From contig OAPG01000008.1 in assembly GCA_900208305.1 (NCBI GenBank), forward strand, positions 372,001 through 436,000: a DNA stretch of 64,000 nucleotides, read 5' to 3'. The notes beneath the pieces were generated by a model. It made no database searches. It saw only the letters and a list, made by a program, of their open reading frames with translations, and had not been told where the DNA came from. The DNA is from Melanopsichium pennsylvanicum. Taxonomy: Eukaryota; Basidiomycota; Ustilaginomycetes; Ustilaginales. How positions within the stretch are numbered: position 1 is the first letter of the stretch; each line of letters begins with the position of its first letter. Shown here piece by piece: positions 29,432-39,796 of the stretch. A program made the translations under genes and the position numbers.

Positions 29432-31595
29432 CGCGATAAGAGTAGTTGGTTTGGATTCTTACATGGTCTCGGTCTTGTGTCTCTTTTCTGTAATGTATTC
29501 AACGTCCCCCTGAGCTTGGACATTCCAAGAAATCGCGTTTGTGTGCGATGTGTGTTTGTAGTAAAGAGCGTTGTATTGCTTGGTCTGATGGAGCATGTGC
29601 CCAGACCTCCGTATGTAAGATTTCAAGTGTTGCTTCAGAGGCTGGACGGAGGCATCTTTGATGATTATCATGTTGAAAATGACAGATTCATACGTTGGCT
29701 ATCGTATACGCCGTATAAAGAAACTTTGGCTTTCACTGCGTAGGAGTTTTGCGCTAATTTAGGTTGTACGGGGCTTGGGCGCGTTGGAATGGGAGAATGC
29801 ATCAATACCATCATCGTAGCCCCTTTTTGGTTACCGGAGAAAAAGACAACCAAGCCCATACCATCGAAAGCTTGACCCGACATTTGCGACAATTCCTCTG
29901 CAGCTCATATCAAGTCGTAACAGCTGCCAAAAATTCATGAGCACCTTTATGCGAATTCCCTGGTTGAAGCACACCTGGTTGCAAGTACGAGCAAATCGGT
30001 TTCGGCGTCACGGCTTCCAGCTCTTTCGAACGACTAAGAAGCTTTCCGCCCATCAAAGTAAGTTCCCGATGACTGTCCCAACATCGGGGCTCTTCAGTGC
30101 TCTTGATCCGCTGAAGGTGGGTCAGGGTGAAACACAAATGTCATCGTGATTCCATGATTCAGTGCGGGTTTTCTGTTTCGTTCGTGGTTGTTGCTGCATG
30201 CCCTGTGCAGCTTTTAAAGGCACGAGCGGCCATATGATGGTGGGTGTGCCCAATCGGGGAGGCTGACTACGGGATCGATCGGTGATGATGTAGTTCCCTA
30301 TCGAGGATAAACTTTCTGTATGCAAAATGCGGCGTTTGGCGGCCAAATCTCATGCGCTCTGACAGAGATGAAACCCCGAACCGTAGTCCCGCTTGCCATC
30401 AAGGGTATTTGAATATGCCTCCGATTTCTCTTTTTATCTTGCTACCATTTCATTTTTGATTCTTGAAGATGGTGGCAACATTTGGACAAATTGATGATGG
30501 AGCATCTCGTTCGATTGAGTCAAGTGTTTCGGTTCAGCTTGGTGATCTTGCTGGTGATGCCTCACTTATTGATCAATTCGATATACAAAGCAAGCGCCAG
30601 GCGGGCAAGCCGAATCGTTGGTGACTGAATATCGTGCTGGGATTATCGAATCTTGTTTTGTTGTTTTTTTCGACTTTGCTGAAATTTGGCTGGTGTGCCT
30701 GAACCGAATCGTGATTGCTCTATTTTCCAGAGTGTGACATCGCCGACCCTCATTCGCAAACTTGTCTCCTTTTTTCGAATCTTTTGGTCTTCCTCTTGGA
30801 TTGGGCTAATGCCCCCGATTTCGGTTGACTACACTACCTTTTTTCTTTTCTTTTTCTTTCTTTCTTTATTTCTTTCTTTCTTTCTTTCTCTTTTTCCCCG
30901 TTCTGTCTGCTGCTGCCACGAATTGTTGGCTTGCTTGGTAAATTTACTGTATGCTCGAGATTGCTCGACATTTGCGTATTCGACTGCCGCTCTGCCTTAT
31001 CTGCTCTCCGTCAGTTTGTGCCTCTGCTTGACTTGGCTCACACAAACATTCAACTCAGTTTATCGTCTGTCAACTCCTTAGCCCATCGTGCCGATTTTCT
31101 TTTCTCCCTTCTCTGTTGGTACAGTGACTTACAATACTGCGGTCCGCGTCAACTTCCGGCCAACTCCCTTCAATTCTGGCCCTTCCCTTGTCTTTTGCCG
31201 TATGGCTGATTGCTCGACATCGTTGCCCTTCCATCTCTTCTTAACTGCAACCATCTCCAACACTTTTCAATTCATCTACATTTCTTACCATCGTCATTGC
31301 GGCTCTTTTCGCAAACGATTCCGCGAGTACGGTTCCGCCATCCATCCAACCTCGTTCACCCCACTTACTGTCTCTTGCTTACGATCTTGCACAAATAGCC
31401 ACGCACCACGCCAAACGCACGTCTTTACCGCCTTGCATCGCACATGGTAACATCATCTTTTTCATCTTGCATCGTTGCCACTGTGCGCCGCTCCTCACCG
31501 CCAACCGACTCCCTCAACAGCAGTCGTAGTCTTTTTTGTTTTTCATTCATCACCCCACCTCCTAACGATACTCCAGTTCTAGGGCTCCCATTCAG
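29432..31595. other. Intergenic region and long CT-rich leader of the histidine kinase gene
   Basis: The first kilobase holds the malate synthase 3' end and unrecognised A/T-richer DNA. From about 30830 the plus strand becomes pyrimidine-rich, including a CTTT microsatellite at 30838-30898. ATGs at 31201 and 31444 could start upstream exons of the kinase; the latter is directly followed by GTAACA. No other gene is supported. Confidence 0.4.
30838..30898. repeat. CTTT-type microsatellite / polypyrimidine tract
   Basis: Imperfect repeats of CTTT on the plus strand in the leader region of the histidine kinase gene. Confidence 0.85.
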
Positions 31596-34500
31596 CGAGT
31601 CCTCAGAGCAAGAATAGGAGTATCCTTCACCTCTTTCATCATTTCAGACCATTCTGCTTGCAAACACCCCCTTCAACCCCCTTCGTCACGCAAGCGACCA
31701 GTAGCAGAGGCTGTCACCGATCTATCTGCCAGTTCGCAATTCACCAAACACAACTCCAAATCTGCTCAGCCAGCCGTTGCCGCTGCCTCGCCTTCCATCA
31801 AAAGGGCCCGTTTCGAGAGCCCAGGCGGTGGAGCTCTCTCGTCCACCACCTCCACTGGGACCACCACCGCACCCCTTGCTCCTTTTCAAGAAGCGCTTCC
31901 CGGCCCTCACTATATCCCTCTTCCTCCCACTCGCGCCATCTCGACGCCCAGAGCACCTCGCCCTCTTCGTTCCAACAGCAGCTTGGGTTCTCAGTCCACT
32001 CCCGCATCCGGCTCTGCTCTAACTCCCCACAGCAACCCAGACTCACCCTCCACTGCTACCTCCAATCCCGCTTCGCGTCGATCCAACCCTTCCCCGTTCG
32101 ATTCACGTGACGCACGTTCGCCTCCCGGCAGCCTCGTTCCTTTCCCTTCGGGCAGCTCCTCCTATTTCTCCGATTCTTCGTCCAACAAGATGTTCGATCT
32201 CGACGAATCCGTCAGGGCGCTCTACTTTGCGCCCACTCCCATCCTCGTGCTCGATCATAATCGAAGGATCCGCATGATGAATCGTCCATGCGAGAGCATC
32301 TTTCTCATGACTGGTGTCAGTTGCATGGGTCAAACCATGGAAAAGCTCGTCGCCGAGCACCATCGCAGCGAATTTATGTTCGCGCTCAACGAAGCCGCGC
32401 AGGTTCAAGCCACCGCTGCCTGGGCACCCCCCGTCCTCACCCGTCTCACCTTCCTCCAGGATGATCGTAGGATGTTCTCTGCAGACATGACCATTTCGGC
32501 TTGGCATCCCACAGACGAAGTCTTCTCAGAGACCTTCAATAACCATTTTGCCAGAAATTTGGCTTCAGATGCAGACAAGCAGTTCTGGCCGCAGGATCAG
32601 GGTCATATCCCTGCGCTGACCAACCGCTCCGACTCCATCGATGCTCGAAGCGCCTCGAACCTTCCTCACGAGGCATTCTTCAGCATAAGCATCGTTCCCA
32701 CCCGCCTTGCAGAGAGGCGCATGAGCCCTGCCGATCTGCAGCTCACCAAAGCCGATCAGCTCAAGGAAGCCGTCTTTCACAGCATCGAGACGGCCATCCT
32801 GGCACTTTCGGCAGATGGCTCCACCGTAGTGCGCAATCGCGCCTGTGACGAATTGCTCAAGATGTTTGAGAAGAAAAATCCTCAAGATAAGCCCAAGAAG
32901 GAAGCGCCGAAGCCCAAGAAAGAAGGTCTCGAGGTCGATCTTTCTTGGCTTTCGGACGTCATGGATTGCTATACGGAGGACTTCAGTGAGCCCTTCCCAG
33001 AACAGAACTGGCCTATTTACCGTGCTGCCATCCTAGGTCAGCTTACCAAGCCCGTCAAAATCGGCTGTGTGGGCACTGACAATGGCGCTCGCCGTGTATA
33101 CGAGATCAGTGCCAAACCCATGCGTGACGCAGCTGGCTTCGGAGAGCACATTGGCGGTGTGATCACGCTCGTAGATGTGACTGACGATGACACGCAGCGC
33201 AAGTTGGAGGTTGAGAAAAAGGGTGAGGAGTATTTCCGCACCATCTGCGACTCAATGCCGCAATTGCTATTCACCACACGCCCCGATGGCCATCATGACT
33301 GGTACAACGAGGGCTGGTACCGCTACACCGGTCTTGACCCCATCAACTCCTCTGGCGTCGGTTGGCAGCATGTCTTTCACGAGGATGATATGGTGGAAAC
33401 CAACAAGCGCTGGTCTCACTCGCTGCGCACTGGGGAGCCCTACCAGACCATGTATCGATGCCGAAGATACGACGGCCAGTACAAGTGGATGCTTGGACGT
33501 GCTTTGCCCCTTCGTGACCCCAATACAGGCAAGATCCTCAAGTGGTACGGTTCTTGCACCGACTGTGACAACGAGGTCAAGGCGCTCGAGGCTTCGCGCA
33601 AGTCGCAAGCGCAGCTTACCAGCGTCATCAATCATGCTCATGTCACGATCTGGGCCATTGACCGCGATTCTGTCATCACGATTGCTGAAGGTCCTGGTGT
33701 AAGATCGCTCCGCCTTGCTCCCGGCACTCCCAACGGTTCTGATGGCGATGGATCGGGTTCGGGCAACTCCATGAGCGGTTCGCTTTCCACTGCCGGGACC
33801 GCTCAGGCGCGCAGCGAAGACATCAAGGACGCCGAGACACAGAGCAACAGCCAGAGTGCCGTCAGCGGTCCCGGTAAGCGATTCAACCAGCGTAGCATGA
33901 TTGGTCGCAGCATCTACGAGGTCTGGGACTCGCCCGGCATTCGCGAGGCTATCAGCCGTGCTCTCAACGGCGAATCGGTCGTCCAAGAGATGGAGATTGA
34001 AGGTCGATGGTTCCGAACTCAGTACACACCCCAGCGCGAGGAATCCTACGAGCACGAAGCCAACGAAGGTCCCATCATTGGTGTCGTTGGCGCTTCCATG
34101 GACATTACCGATCGCCGCCGTGCTGAGCTCAAGCTCGAGGAATCGATGCACGAGAGGTCCCGCGCGCTTGCTGCCGAGACTGCCGCCAAGGAGGCCAGTC
34201 GCATCAAATCCGAGTTCTTGGCCAATATGAGTCACGAGATCCGTACTCCTATCGCAGGTGTCATTGGCTTGTCCGAGTTACTTTGCGACACGCAACTCAC
34301 AAAGGAGCAACGCGATTTTGCAGAGAACATCCAGCGATCTGCCGATGCCCTGCTCACTGTCATCAACGATATTCTCGATTTCGAAAAGCTCGAGCTTGGC
34401 AAGATGGACCTCGAAAAGACCGCCTTCAACCTGAATGTGGTTATCATGGATACACAAAAGATGCTTACATTCGCGACCCAGAAGAAGGGTCTCGAGTTCC

Positions 34501-36191
34501 GCAACGAGTGTCAGCTCAATTATACTGGACAGATCATCGGAGACGCCGGCAGACTGCGACAGGTGCTGACCAACTTGTTGACCAACGCCATCAAGTTCAC
34601 CGCCCTAGGCTCGATCACGCTTCGTGTTATCGAGACCTATGAGGATCAAAAAAGCCTGCACGTCCACTTTGAGGTGCGCGACACTGGTTGCGGTATCTCG
34701 CAGACGACGCTCAAGAAGCTCTTCCAGCCCTTCAGCCAAGCTGATCCCTCTTTCGCTCGTCGCTTTGGCGGTACCGGTCTTGGTCTATCGATCTGCAAAA
34801 ACCTAGTCGATCTGATGGGTGGTACCATCGGTCTGGAGTCGGTCGAAAACAAGGGTTCCAACGCCTGGTTCAGCATCCCCTTCGACAAGGTGCGCACATT
34901 CGAGTCCCACAGCGATTCTTCACCGGACGAAGAGATTATTTCCGAGATCCAGATGGACGAAGCTACCAGCAGCCTCGGTGTGAGCGAGAACCCATTGCAG
35001 CGACCCAGGAAGGATATCTGGATCTTGGTTGCTGAAGACAATCTCATCAATGCGCAGATTGCGCTCAAGACACTTAAAAAGATGGGCTTCAGTTGTAAGG
35101 TCGCTAAGGACGGTCTCGAGGCGATCGAGGAAGTTGGTAAGCAAGCTTATGACTTGATCCTCATGGATTGCCACATGCCCAATTGCGATGGTTACGAGGC
35201 CACTAAGCGCTTGCGTAAGTCGGACAGTGTCGACGTCCGAACGACACCCATCATTGCCATGACAGCTTCGGCAATTCGTGGTGATCGGGAGAAGTGCCTT
35301 GCTGCCGGTATGTCCGACTATCTGTCGAAGCCAGTCAAGAGTGTTGCCCTTGAGTCCACACTGGTGAAGTGGCTCTTCGACCCTTCCACTCGACAGAGTT
35401 TGTCGAGATACGTCGCGCCACCAGTTCAGGGCGACTCCTTCGGTGTGAAGAAAGCCGATGCTGGTGGACTCGAAGTGACCATTCCAGTAGCCGGTCAACC
35501 GGGCTCTCCCCCTCACTTGATTGAACGAGACTCCACCGAGACCGTCATGGGTCCCCGTTCCATTCAATCCGGCCGTCGTGGTTCCTTCAATCCCATCTCG
35601 GAGCGCGAGGCGGTCGCGACTGAAATCGCCAGCACAGCCTCGCCCGTTGTCGGAAGCTCTTCTCGAAGCGCGTCCAGAAAAGTTGCAGAGTTCGCTGCAT
35701 TGAATAAGGACGCCAGCCCTTTCGAGAACCTTGCTCATGATGCGCCCATGCCCATATCTCGTGCCGAAAGCGACGGTGAAGCGTCGACAGAGATGGGGTC
35801 TTCCATAACCACTACCACAAGCGAGATTCGATCCACACCTAAACTCTCCAAGTCGCAACGTCGATCCTTACGCCACGGCCCGGTGAAGGTGCGAGCAGAC
35901 GATCCTATGCCAGCCAAATTTAAGCCAACACCCACAGTGATCAGTGCTCCCGAACTCGCTTTTGCAAGTAAGCCACCCATGATAATTAGAAGATCTTCGA
36001 GGGAGCAAGGAGGGTTGGGTAGGGATCTGGAAGGCGAGGTGGTGAGGGCGATGGAGGATGGCAGAGATGGACCATCACTTGGGGTGAGCATGGAGGAGAG
36101 TATGGAAGATCTTGAAGGCGATGCTGAAGCGGCTAGTGAGGTCTCTGAAGATGACTTTGCTCAAATCAAAGTTCGCACCTCGTATTTCTAG
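31596..36191 (+). CDS. Hybrid histidine kinase with four PAS-like domains
   Basis: The frame is open from 31566 but has no ATG before 32190, so one or more 5' exons are missing from this model; 31596 and 31648 both follow plausible acceptors, the latter (CATTTCAG at 31640-31647) being the stronger. Coding character is plain from about 31650, since Ser/Pro-rich text with KRP and KRAR basic patches continues in frame. PAS-like domains lie near 32185-32400, 32760-33190, 33225-33590 and 33600-34130. The dimerisation/phosphoacceptor helix has NMSHEIRTPIAGVIG (34225-34270); the ATPase has the N box (LTNLLTNAIKFT), DTGCGIS and GGTGLGLSI. The receiver (35020-35370) has the acceptor Asp at 35166-35168 in LMDCHMP and the conserved Lys in SKPVK. 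A disordered tail follows. No membrane segment is seen, so it is probably a cytosolic sensor feeding a Ypd1-type relay; the signal is unknown. Confidence 0.88.
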   Translation, partial: RVLRARIGVSFTSFIISDHSACKHPLQPPSSRKRPVAEAVTDLSASSQFTKHNSKSAQPAVAAASPSIKRARFESPGGGALSSTTSTGTTTAPLAPFQEALPGPHYIPLPPTRAISTPRAPRPLRSNSSLGSQSTPASGSALTPHSNPDSPSTATSNPASRRSNPSPFDSRDARSPPGSLVPFPSGSSSYFSDSSSNKMFDLDESVRALYFAPTPILVLDHNRRIRMMNRPCESIFLMTGVSCMGQTMEKLVAEHHRSEFMFALNEAAQVQATAAWAPPVLTRLTFLQDDRRMFSADMTISAWHPTDEVFSETFNNHFARNLASDADKQFWPQDQGHIPALTNRSDSIDARSASNLPHEAFFSISIVPTRLAERRMSPADLQLTKADQLKEAVFHSIETAILALSADGSTVVRNRACDELLKMFEKKNPQDKPKKEAPKPKKEGLEVDLSWLSDVMDCYTEDFSEPFPEQNWPIYRAAILGQLTKPVKIGCVGTDNGARRVYEISAKPMRDAAGFGEHIGGVITLVDVTDDDTQRKLEVEKKGEEYFRTICDSMPQLLFTTRPDGHHDWYNEGWYRYTGLDPINSSGVGWQHVFHEDDMVETNKRWSHSLRTGEPYQTMYRCRRYDGQYKWMLGRALPLRDPNTGKILKWYGSCTDCDNEVKALEASRKSQAQLTSVINHAHVTIWAIDRDSVITIAEGPGVRSLRLAPGTPNGSDGDGSGSGNSMSGSLSTAGTAQARSEDIKDAETQSNSQSAVSGPGKRFNQRSMIGRSIYEVWDSPGIREAISRALNGESVVQEMEIEGRWFRTQYTPQREESYEHEANEGPIIGVVGASMDITDRRRAELKLEESMHERSRALAAETAAKEASRIKSEFLANMSHEIRTPIAGVIGLSELLCDTQLTKEQRDFAENIQRSADALLTVINDILDFEKLELGKMDLEKTAFNLNVVIMDTQKMLTFATQKKGLEFRNECQLNYTGQIIGDAGRLRQVLTNLLTNAIKFTALGSITLRVIETYEDQKSLHVHFEVRDTGCGISQTTLKKLFQPFSQADPSFARRFGGTGLGLSICKNLVDLMGGTIGLESVENKGSNAWFSIPFDKVRTFESHSDSSPDEEIISEIQMDEATSSLGVSENPLQRPRKDIWILVAEDNLINAQIALKTLKKMGFSCKVAKDGLEAIEEVGKQAYDLILMDCHMPNCDGYEATKRLRKSDSVDVRTTPIIAMTASAIRGDREKCLAAGMSDYLSKPVKSVALESTLVKWLFDPSTRQSLSRYVAPPVQGDSFGVKKADAGGLEVTIPVAGQPGSPPHLIERDSTETVMGPRSIQSGRRGSFNPISEREAVATEIASTASPVVGSSSRSASRKVAEFAALNKDASPFENLAHDAPMPISRAESDGEASTEMGSSITTTTSEIRSTPKLSKSQRRSLRHGPVKVRADDPMPAKFKPTPTVISAPELAFASKPPMIIRRSSREQGGLGRDLEGEVVRAMEDGRDGPSLGVSMEESMEDLEGDAEAASEVSEDDFAQIKVRTSYF

Positions 36192-36655
36192 ACCTCTTGC
36201 ACACATTCGCGCACATATCCATTCTTCGTTACTTGATTTCTTATAGACTATATATATTATCACAACAACAACATTGACTACGTTTCCTTGTCGATCTTCC
36301 GTCACGGGCCCCTTTTCACACGATTCGTTTCGGATATAACTGCAACTGTATCCTTCTCGTCTAACGTTTCTCAAAAAAGAAGTGTACTTTTAGCTGTTCC
36401 GGCTCTTTCTCCCTTTGTTCCGATAACAACAGGATGGCAGCACTTGAATTTTGATTTGGCTGATGACAGGTTTGGTTTGGTTTGAGATTGACACGTGTGT
36501 GTGTGTGTTTGTTTGTTTGTTTGTGTGCGATTGCAGTGGTTTCAGAAGGCTGTATTGGCTGATTACGGACTGACATTGAGACGTTTGTTACAGCAAAGTT
36601 TTTTTTTTTGCGAATTCAAAATGAGATGAAAGGCAATGAATGATGTATGTATGCA
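36192..36655. other. Convergent 3' region of the histidine kinase and SPB4 genes
   Basis: These 464 bases are A/T-rich with a GT/GTTT microsatellite at 36496-36528 and a T run near 36600. Likely 3' untranslated sequence only. Confidence 0.5.
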
Positions 36656-39136
36656 TCATAAAACGAAAAAAGGTTGCTCATCCTTGGCATCACCATCACC
36701 CAAACTAGCCACATTATCACCACTTTCCCCATCGCTATCCCCCCCACCAAAATCAAAACCTCCATTCACATTACTTTGATCACCAGCCTTCCTACTATCC
36801 CTCTTTTGCTTTTTCAATTTTCGATATTCCTCATCCCAATCCCAATCCTCTTCTTCCTCATCCTCATCATTTACACCTTTCCCATCATCAACCTTGTTCT
36901 TTTTTCCCTTCTTCTCACATCTGTTCTCGTTGATACCTTCCAACTCATCACGCTTCTTGTTCGCCTCATGTACCTGCTTTTTTAGGAAACTCCTTTTGGC
37001 TGCACGCTTTTCTTTCTTAGCCAAACGCATCTCTTTTCGCTCCTTTTGTTCTGACCATGCCGTACCATCTCCCAGTCTTCTCTTTGTCTTTCTCTTCCGA
37101 CTCACCGCTTTACCTTCGAATTCACTCGTCGATGAATCGTCACTATCACTGTCATCACTATCATCTCTACCCTCCTTCTCCTCTTGCTCGTTTTGAACCT
37201 TCTCTACTTCAGCTTGAGCAGCTTGTTCCTTGACCAACTTTTCCTCTTGAATCTTGGCCAAACGTGCTTTCTCCTTTATCCTATCTTTGAAAGGGATAGC
37301 GTTGAAATCCATCTGCTCTTGAGGATAGACCATACCAGAAGCCTTCTTTGCCTTGAGTTCAGGCATGACAGGCAAACGAATCAAACCCATGGCATGTGCC
37401 ACTCCACCCAGATCCAAATCCAATGTACGGAAAATGTAACTCATCTCGTGCTTGGAGTATGCGCGAATGTAAGAAACAAACGCTCTGATGGATTGGTCGA
37501 AAATTTCCCTATCTTCCTTTGACATTGAGCGGATCGAGGTTTCAAGTTTTCGTGCCGCCTTATCCCCAGCATTTGCTTCTTCTTTTTCGTCCGTGCTGGT
37601 TGATGGTTCAGTAACGCCTTTGAGATCTTCGGAAAGGTATGGATAAGGTGCGAGAGGGATACGCTTCACCCCCATGTATGCCACAAAATCTTCCTCCCTA
37701 CCAGAATGTAGCATCACAATCGCACGACCCCTGCGACCTGCTCGAGCGGTTCGGCCACATCGATGCGAAAACACTTTGGGATCAATCGGAGGATCATACT
37801 GCACAACCACTTCCACATCTGGTAGATCCAATCCACGCGCAGCGACATCTGTGCAGAACAAAACCGTCGGACCTCCGACCTTACCACCTCTACTTGAAGT
37901 CATAGCGCCGTCGAGCGAAGTGGACGCGACGAAGCCGTCGAACATGCTCTTACGTTTTGCTGGTGTCTGCTTGCCATGTAGCGCAAAGAGTTTGACCTTG
38001 TTCTGCTTAAGGAGTGGAAGTTGCGAAAGCACAGAGTAGAAGTAATTCACCTGAGCGCAGGTGCTAAAGTAGACGATAAACTTGCGTGCTCCTCCAGACA
38101 TTCCGGAAGGACTAGATTCGAAGAGCAGTATCCTGATCAACTGCGCAAGCTTATTCTCTGGCCGTGATACCTGGAACATATTTTGAAGACTGGCTGGCGT
38201 TCTTCTTGATTCGTCTACACCCTTGTCCTTCATACAGACATTGTCTTTGGATTTTGCTTCCACTTTGACAACAACTCGTACTGGATTGCGTAAACCCATT
38301 CGCACAAGTTCGCCGAGGGCATCGGTCATCGTGGCGCTAAACAATCCAGTTCTCCGCTGTTTGGGAAGAAGCGCTAGAATACGTTTCAAGTTTTCTGCAA
38401 AACCGAGATCGAGTAAGCGATCGGCTTCGTCGAGGATGAGAACTTCGAGCGAGGTTTTCTTGACACCTTTCTTTTGAAGAAGTTCTTCCAGCCGCCCTGG
38501 GGTGCCAATCAAGATATCTGGTCCGTCATCTCGAAACTGTCTGTAGTCGTCTAGAGGGTTGGATTTTGATCCTCCTACTATCAACTGAGCTCCATTGACC
38601 CTCGTCATCTTTGTTTGAGTTGGCTTTGAGACTTTTGGTTTGGTAGATGGTTTTCGTTCTGCGTCCGAGTCGCTGTCGCTGTCACTTTGTTCTGAGTCCA
38701 GATCTTGATCATCGTCGCGTTCTTCGGCTTCGGCAGTGGCGGCGACCTCCAGCCAGCTCTGTGCGTCGAGGAATGTGAGTACAACTTTATAAATCTGCTC
38801 AGCAAGTTCCCTCGTTGGCGAAATGATCAAAGCTCCCACCTCGTCCTTCTTCAACCGATTGCCCCTTCTGAGTAGCATCTCCAACACTGGTATAACAAAA
38901 GCTAGCGTCTTTCCTGACCCAGTCACCGCTTCCACAATCACATCCTTGTGTGATAGGAACAATGGGATGGTTGAAGCTTGAACGGGAGTCATTTGTGCGA
39001 ATCCCAGATCTGAAAGGTGGGACGAGATAAAGGGTGTCAAAGGTGGATTGAGCTTTGCCCAGCGGCCGGCGTATGATGGGGCTGTGCGCAGCTCGGACGG
39101 ACCCGGACCGGCTCTTAGAGAGGACGAGCCTGACAT
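36656..39136 (-). CDS. SPB4: ATP-dependent DEAD-box RNA helicase SPB4 (DDX55 type)
   Basis: The protein has 826 residues. SPB4 acts in late nucleolar maturation of the 60S ribosomal subunit. The Q motif region is near residues 45-55, Walker A AVTGSGKT at 70-77, PTRE at 107-110, GTPGR at 211-215, DEAD at 236-239 and SAT at 267-269. Helicase domain 2 has VYFSTCAQVNYF, the LFALHGKQ motif, CTDVAARGLDLP and HRCGRTARAGRRG. The SPB4-specific C-terminal extension is clear: FVSYIRAYSKHEMSYIF, LGGVAHAMGLIRLPVMPEL and MDFNAIPFKDRIKEKAR. An acidic insert of about 55 residues (130-185) separates motifs Ia and Ib. The tail is a long Lys/Glu region. The ATG at 39136 is the first of the frame. A 5S rRNA gene lies about 200 bases upstream on the same strand. 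Confidence 0.94.
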   Translation of the reverse strand: MSGSSSLRAGPGPSELRTAPSYAGRWAKLNPPLTPFISSHLSDLGFAQMTPVQASTIPLFLSHKDVIVEAVTGSGKTLAFVIPVLEMLLRRGNRLKKDEVGALIISPTRELAEQIYKVVLTFLDAQSWLEVAATAEAEERDDDQDLDSEQSDSDSDSDAERKPSTKPKVSKPTQTKMTRVNGAQLIVGGSKSNPLDDYRQFRDDGPDILIGTPGRLEELLQKKGVKKTSLEVLILDEADRLLDLGFAENLKRILALLPKQRRTGLFSATMTDALGELVRMGLRNPVRVVVKVEAKSKDNVCMKDKGVDESRRTPASLQNMFQVSRPENKLAQLIRILLFESSPSGMSGGARKFIVYFSTCAQVNYFYSVLSQLPLLKQNKVKLFALHGKQTPAKRKSMFDGFVASTSLDGAMTSSRGGKVGGPTVLFCTDVAARGLDLPDVEVVVQYDPPIDPKVFSHRCGRTARAGRRGRAIVMLHSGREEDFVAYMGVKRIPLAPYPYLSEDLKGVTEPSTSTDEKEEANAGDKAARKLETSIRSMSKEDREIFDQSIRAFVSYIRAYSKHEMSYIFRTLDLDLGGVAHAMGLIRLPVMPELKAKKASGMVYPQEQMDFNAIPFKDRIKEKARLAKIQEEKLVKEQAAQAEVEKVQNEQEEKEGRDDSDDSDSDDSSTSEFEGKAVSRKRKTKRRLGDGTAWSEQKERKEMRLAKKEKRAAKRSFLKKQVHEANKKRDELEGINENRCEKKGKKNKVDDGKGVNDEDEEEEDWDWDEEYRKLKKQKRDSRKAGDQSNVNGGFDFGGGDSDGESGDNVASLGDGDAKDEQPFFVL

Positions 39137-39329
39137 GCTGAACTATCCTGCACCAACGTGTAACTGCCGGTGCAAGTGTGTGCTACGTTTGTATCGGCGA
39201 GTGGTGAAGAAAGGTGTTGAGATGACAAGAAAGAAGGAAAAGTCGAGCCGAAATTTTGTTTTCTTGTTGGACCCTGAAGTGGCTGCAGCCCCGAAAGTCT
39301 GGGTGGAAAGCCAGAAAAAAGTTAAAAGG

Positions 39330-39341
39330 AAAAAAAAAAAA
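39330..39341 (-). terminator. Pol III terminator of the 5S rRNA gene
   Basis: A run of 12 T on the minus strand starts one or two bases after the 5S 3' end, the standard RNA polymerase III stop signal. Confidence 0.85.
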
Positions 39342-39342
39342 G

Positions 39343-39460
39343 AACTGCAGCACCTAGGATTCCCGCGTGGTCCCCCACCGCAGTACTGACTAGGCGATAC
39401 CTTGCTTAACTTCGCAGATCGGACGGGATGCGGTGCTTTCAAGGTTCTATGGCCGCAGAT
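39343..39460 (-). rRNA. 5S ribosomal RNA gene
   Basis: On the minus strand the sequence from 39460 reads as a eukaryotic 5S rRNA of about 118 nt. It opens with ATCTGCGGCCATAG and continues with the hallmarks GAAAGCACCGCATCCCGTC, CGATCTGCGAAGTTAAGC, GCCTAGTCAGTACT, GGTGGGGGACCACG and GGGAATCCTAGGTGCTG. The 5' nine bases pair with the 3' end GCTGCAGTT to form helix I (one U-U mismatch and one G-U pair), which sets both ends. The internal control region falls near 39372-39412. A run of 12 T follows immediately. It is a single dispersed copy, not part of a tandem array within this window, as known for many filamentous fungi and smuts. Confidence 0.93.
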
Positions 39461-39796
39461 ATCAGCTGAACAATTACATCTATATATATACCCAAAAAAA
39501 GAGCGGATGAAACACAATCTGAGAGTCCATTAGCAGCGCAGAAACCGCTGCTTTCTCATCTGAGGCCATGGCGGCTCGGAATGACAAAGGCTCCTTAATC
39601 AAAAGCCAGCCTTCACAGGCCATCAAACGTAAAGCTGCAAACAAACTAAGAACCACGTATGAAAATCGCTACGGCTCCCCAAAGGTGTAGAGCCGGACCA
39701 TAACTTGTTAAAACGCGAATATGGGTATGATCATATTTTTGAGGTCTGAACAGAAATAAAGGTGATACAAGTTGAAAACAAGCATCTGGATCGGGC

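Larger units (their letters stand above)
39137..39796. other. Intergenic region holding a 5S rRNA gene
   Basis: The stretch between SPB4 and the SPX-RING gene contains the 5S gene at 39343-39460 with its terminator. The rest, about 540 bases, shows nothing further. Confidence 0.6.

Noticed and set aside
33267..34235. A 322-codon antisense frame within the histidine kinase gene
   Set aside because: No recognisable domain; explained by codon bias of the PAS-encoding strand.
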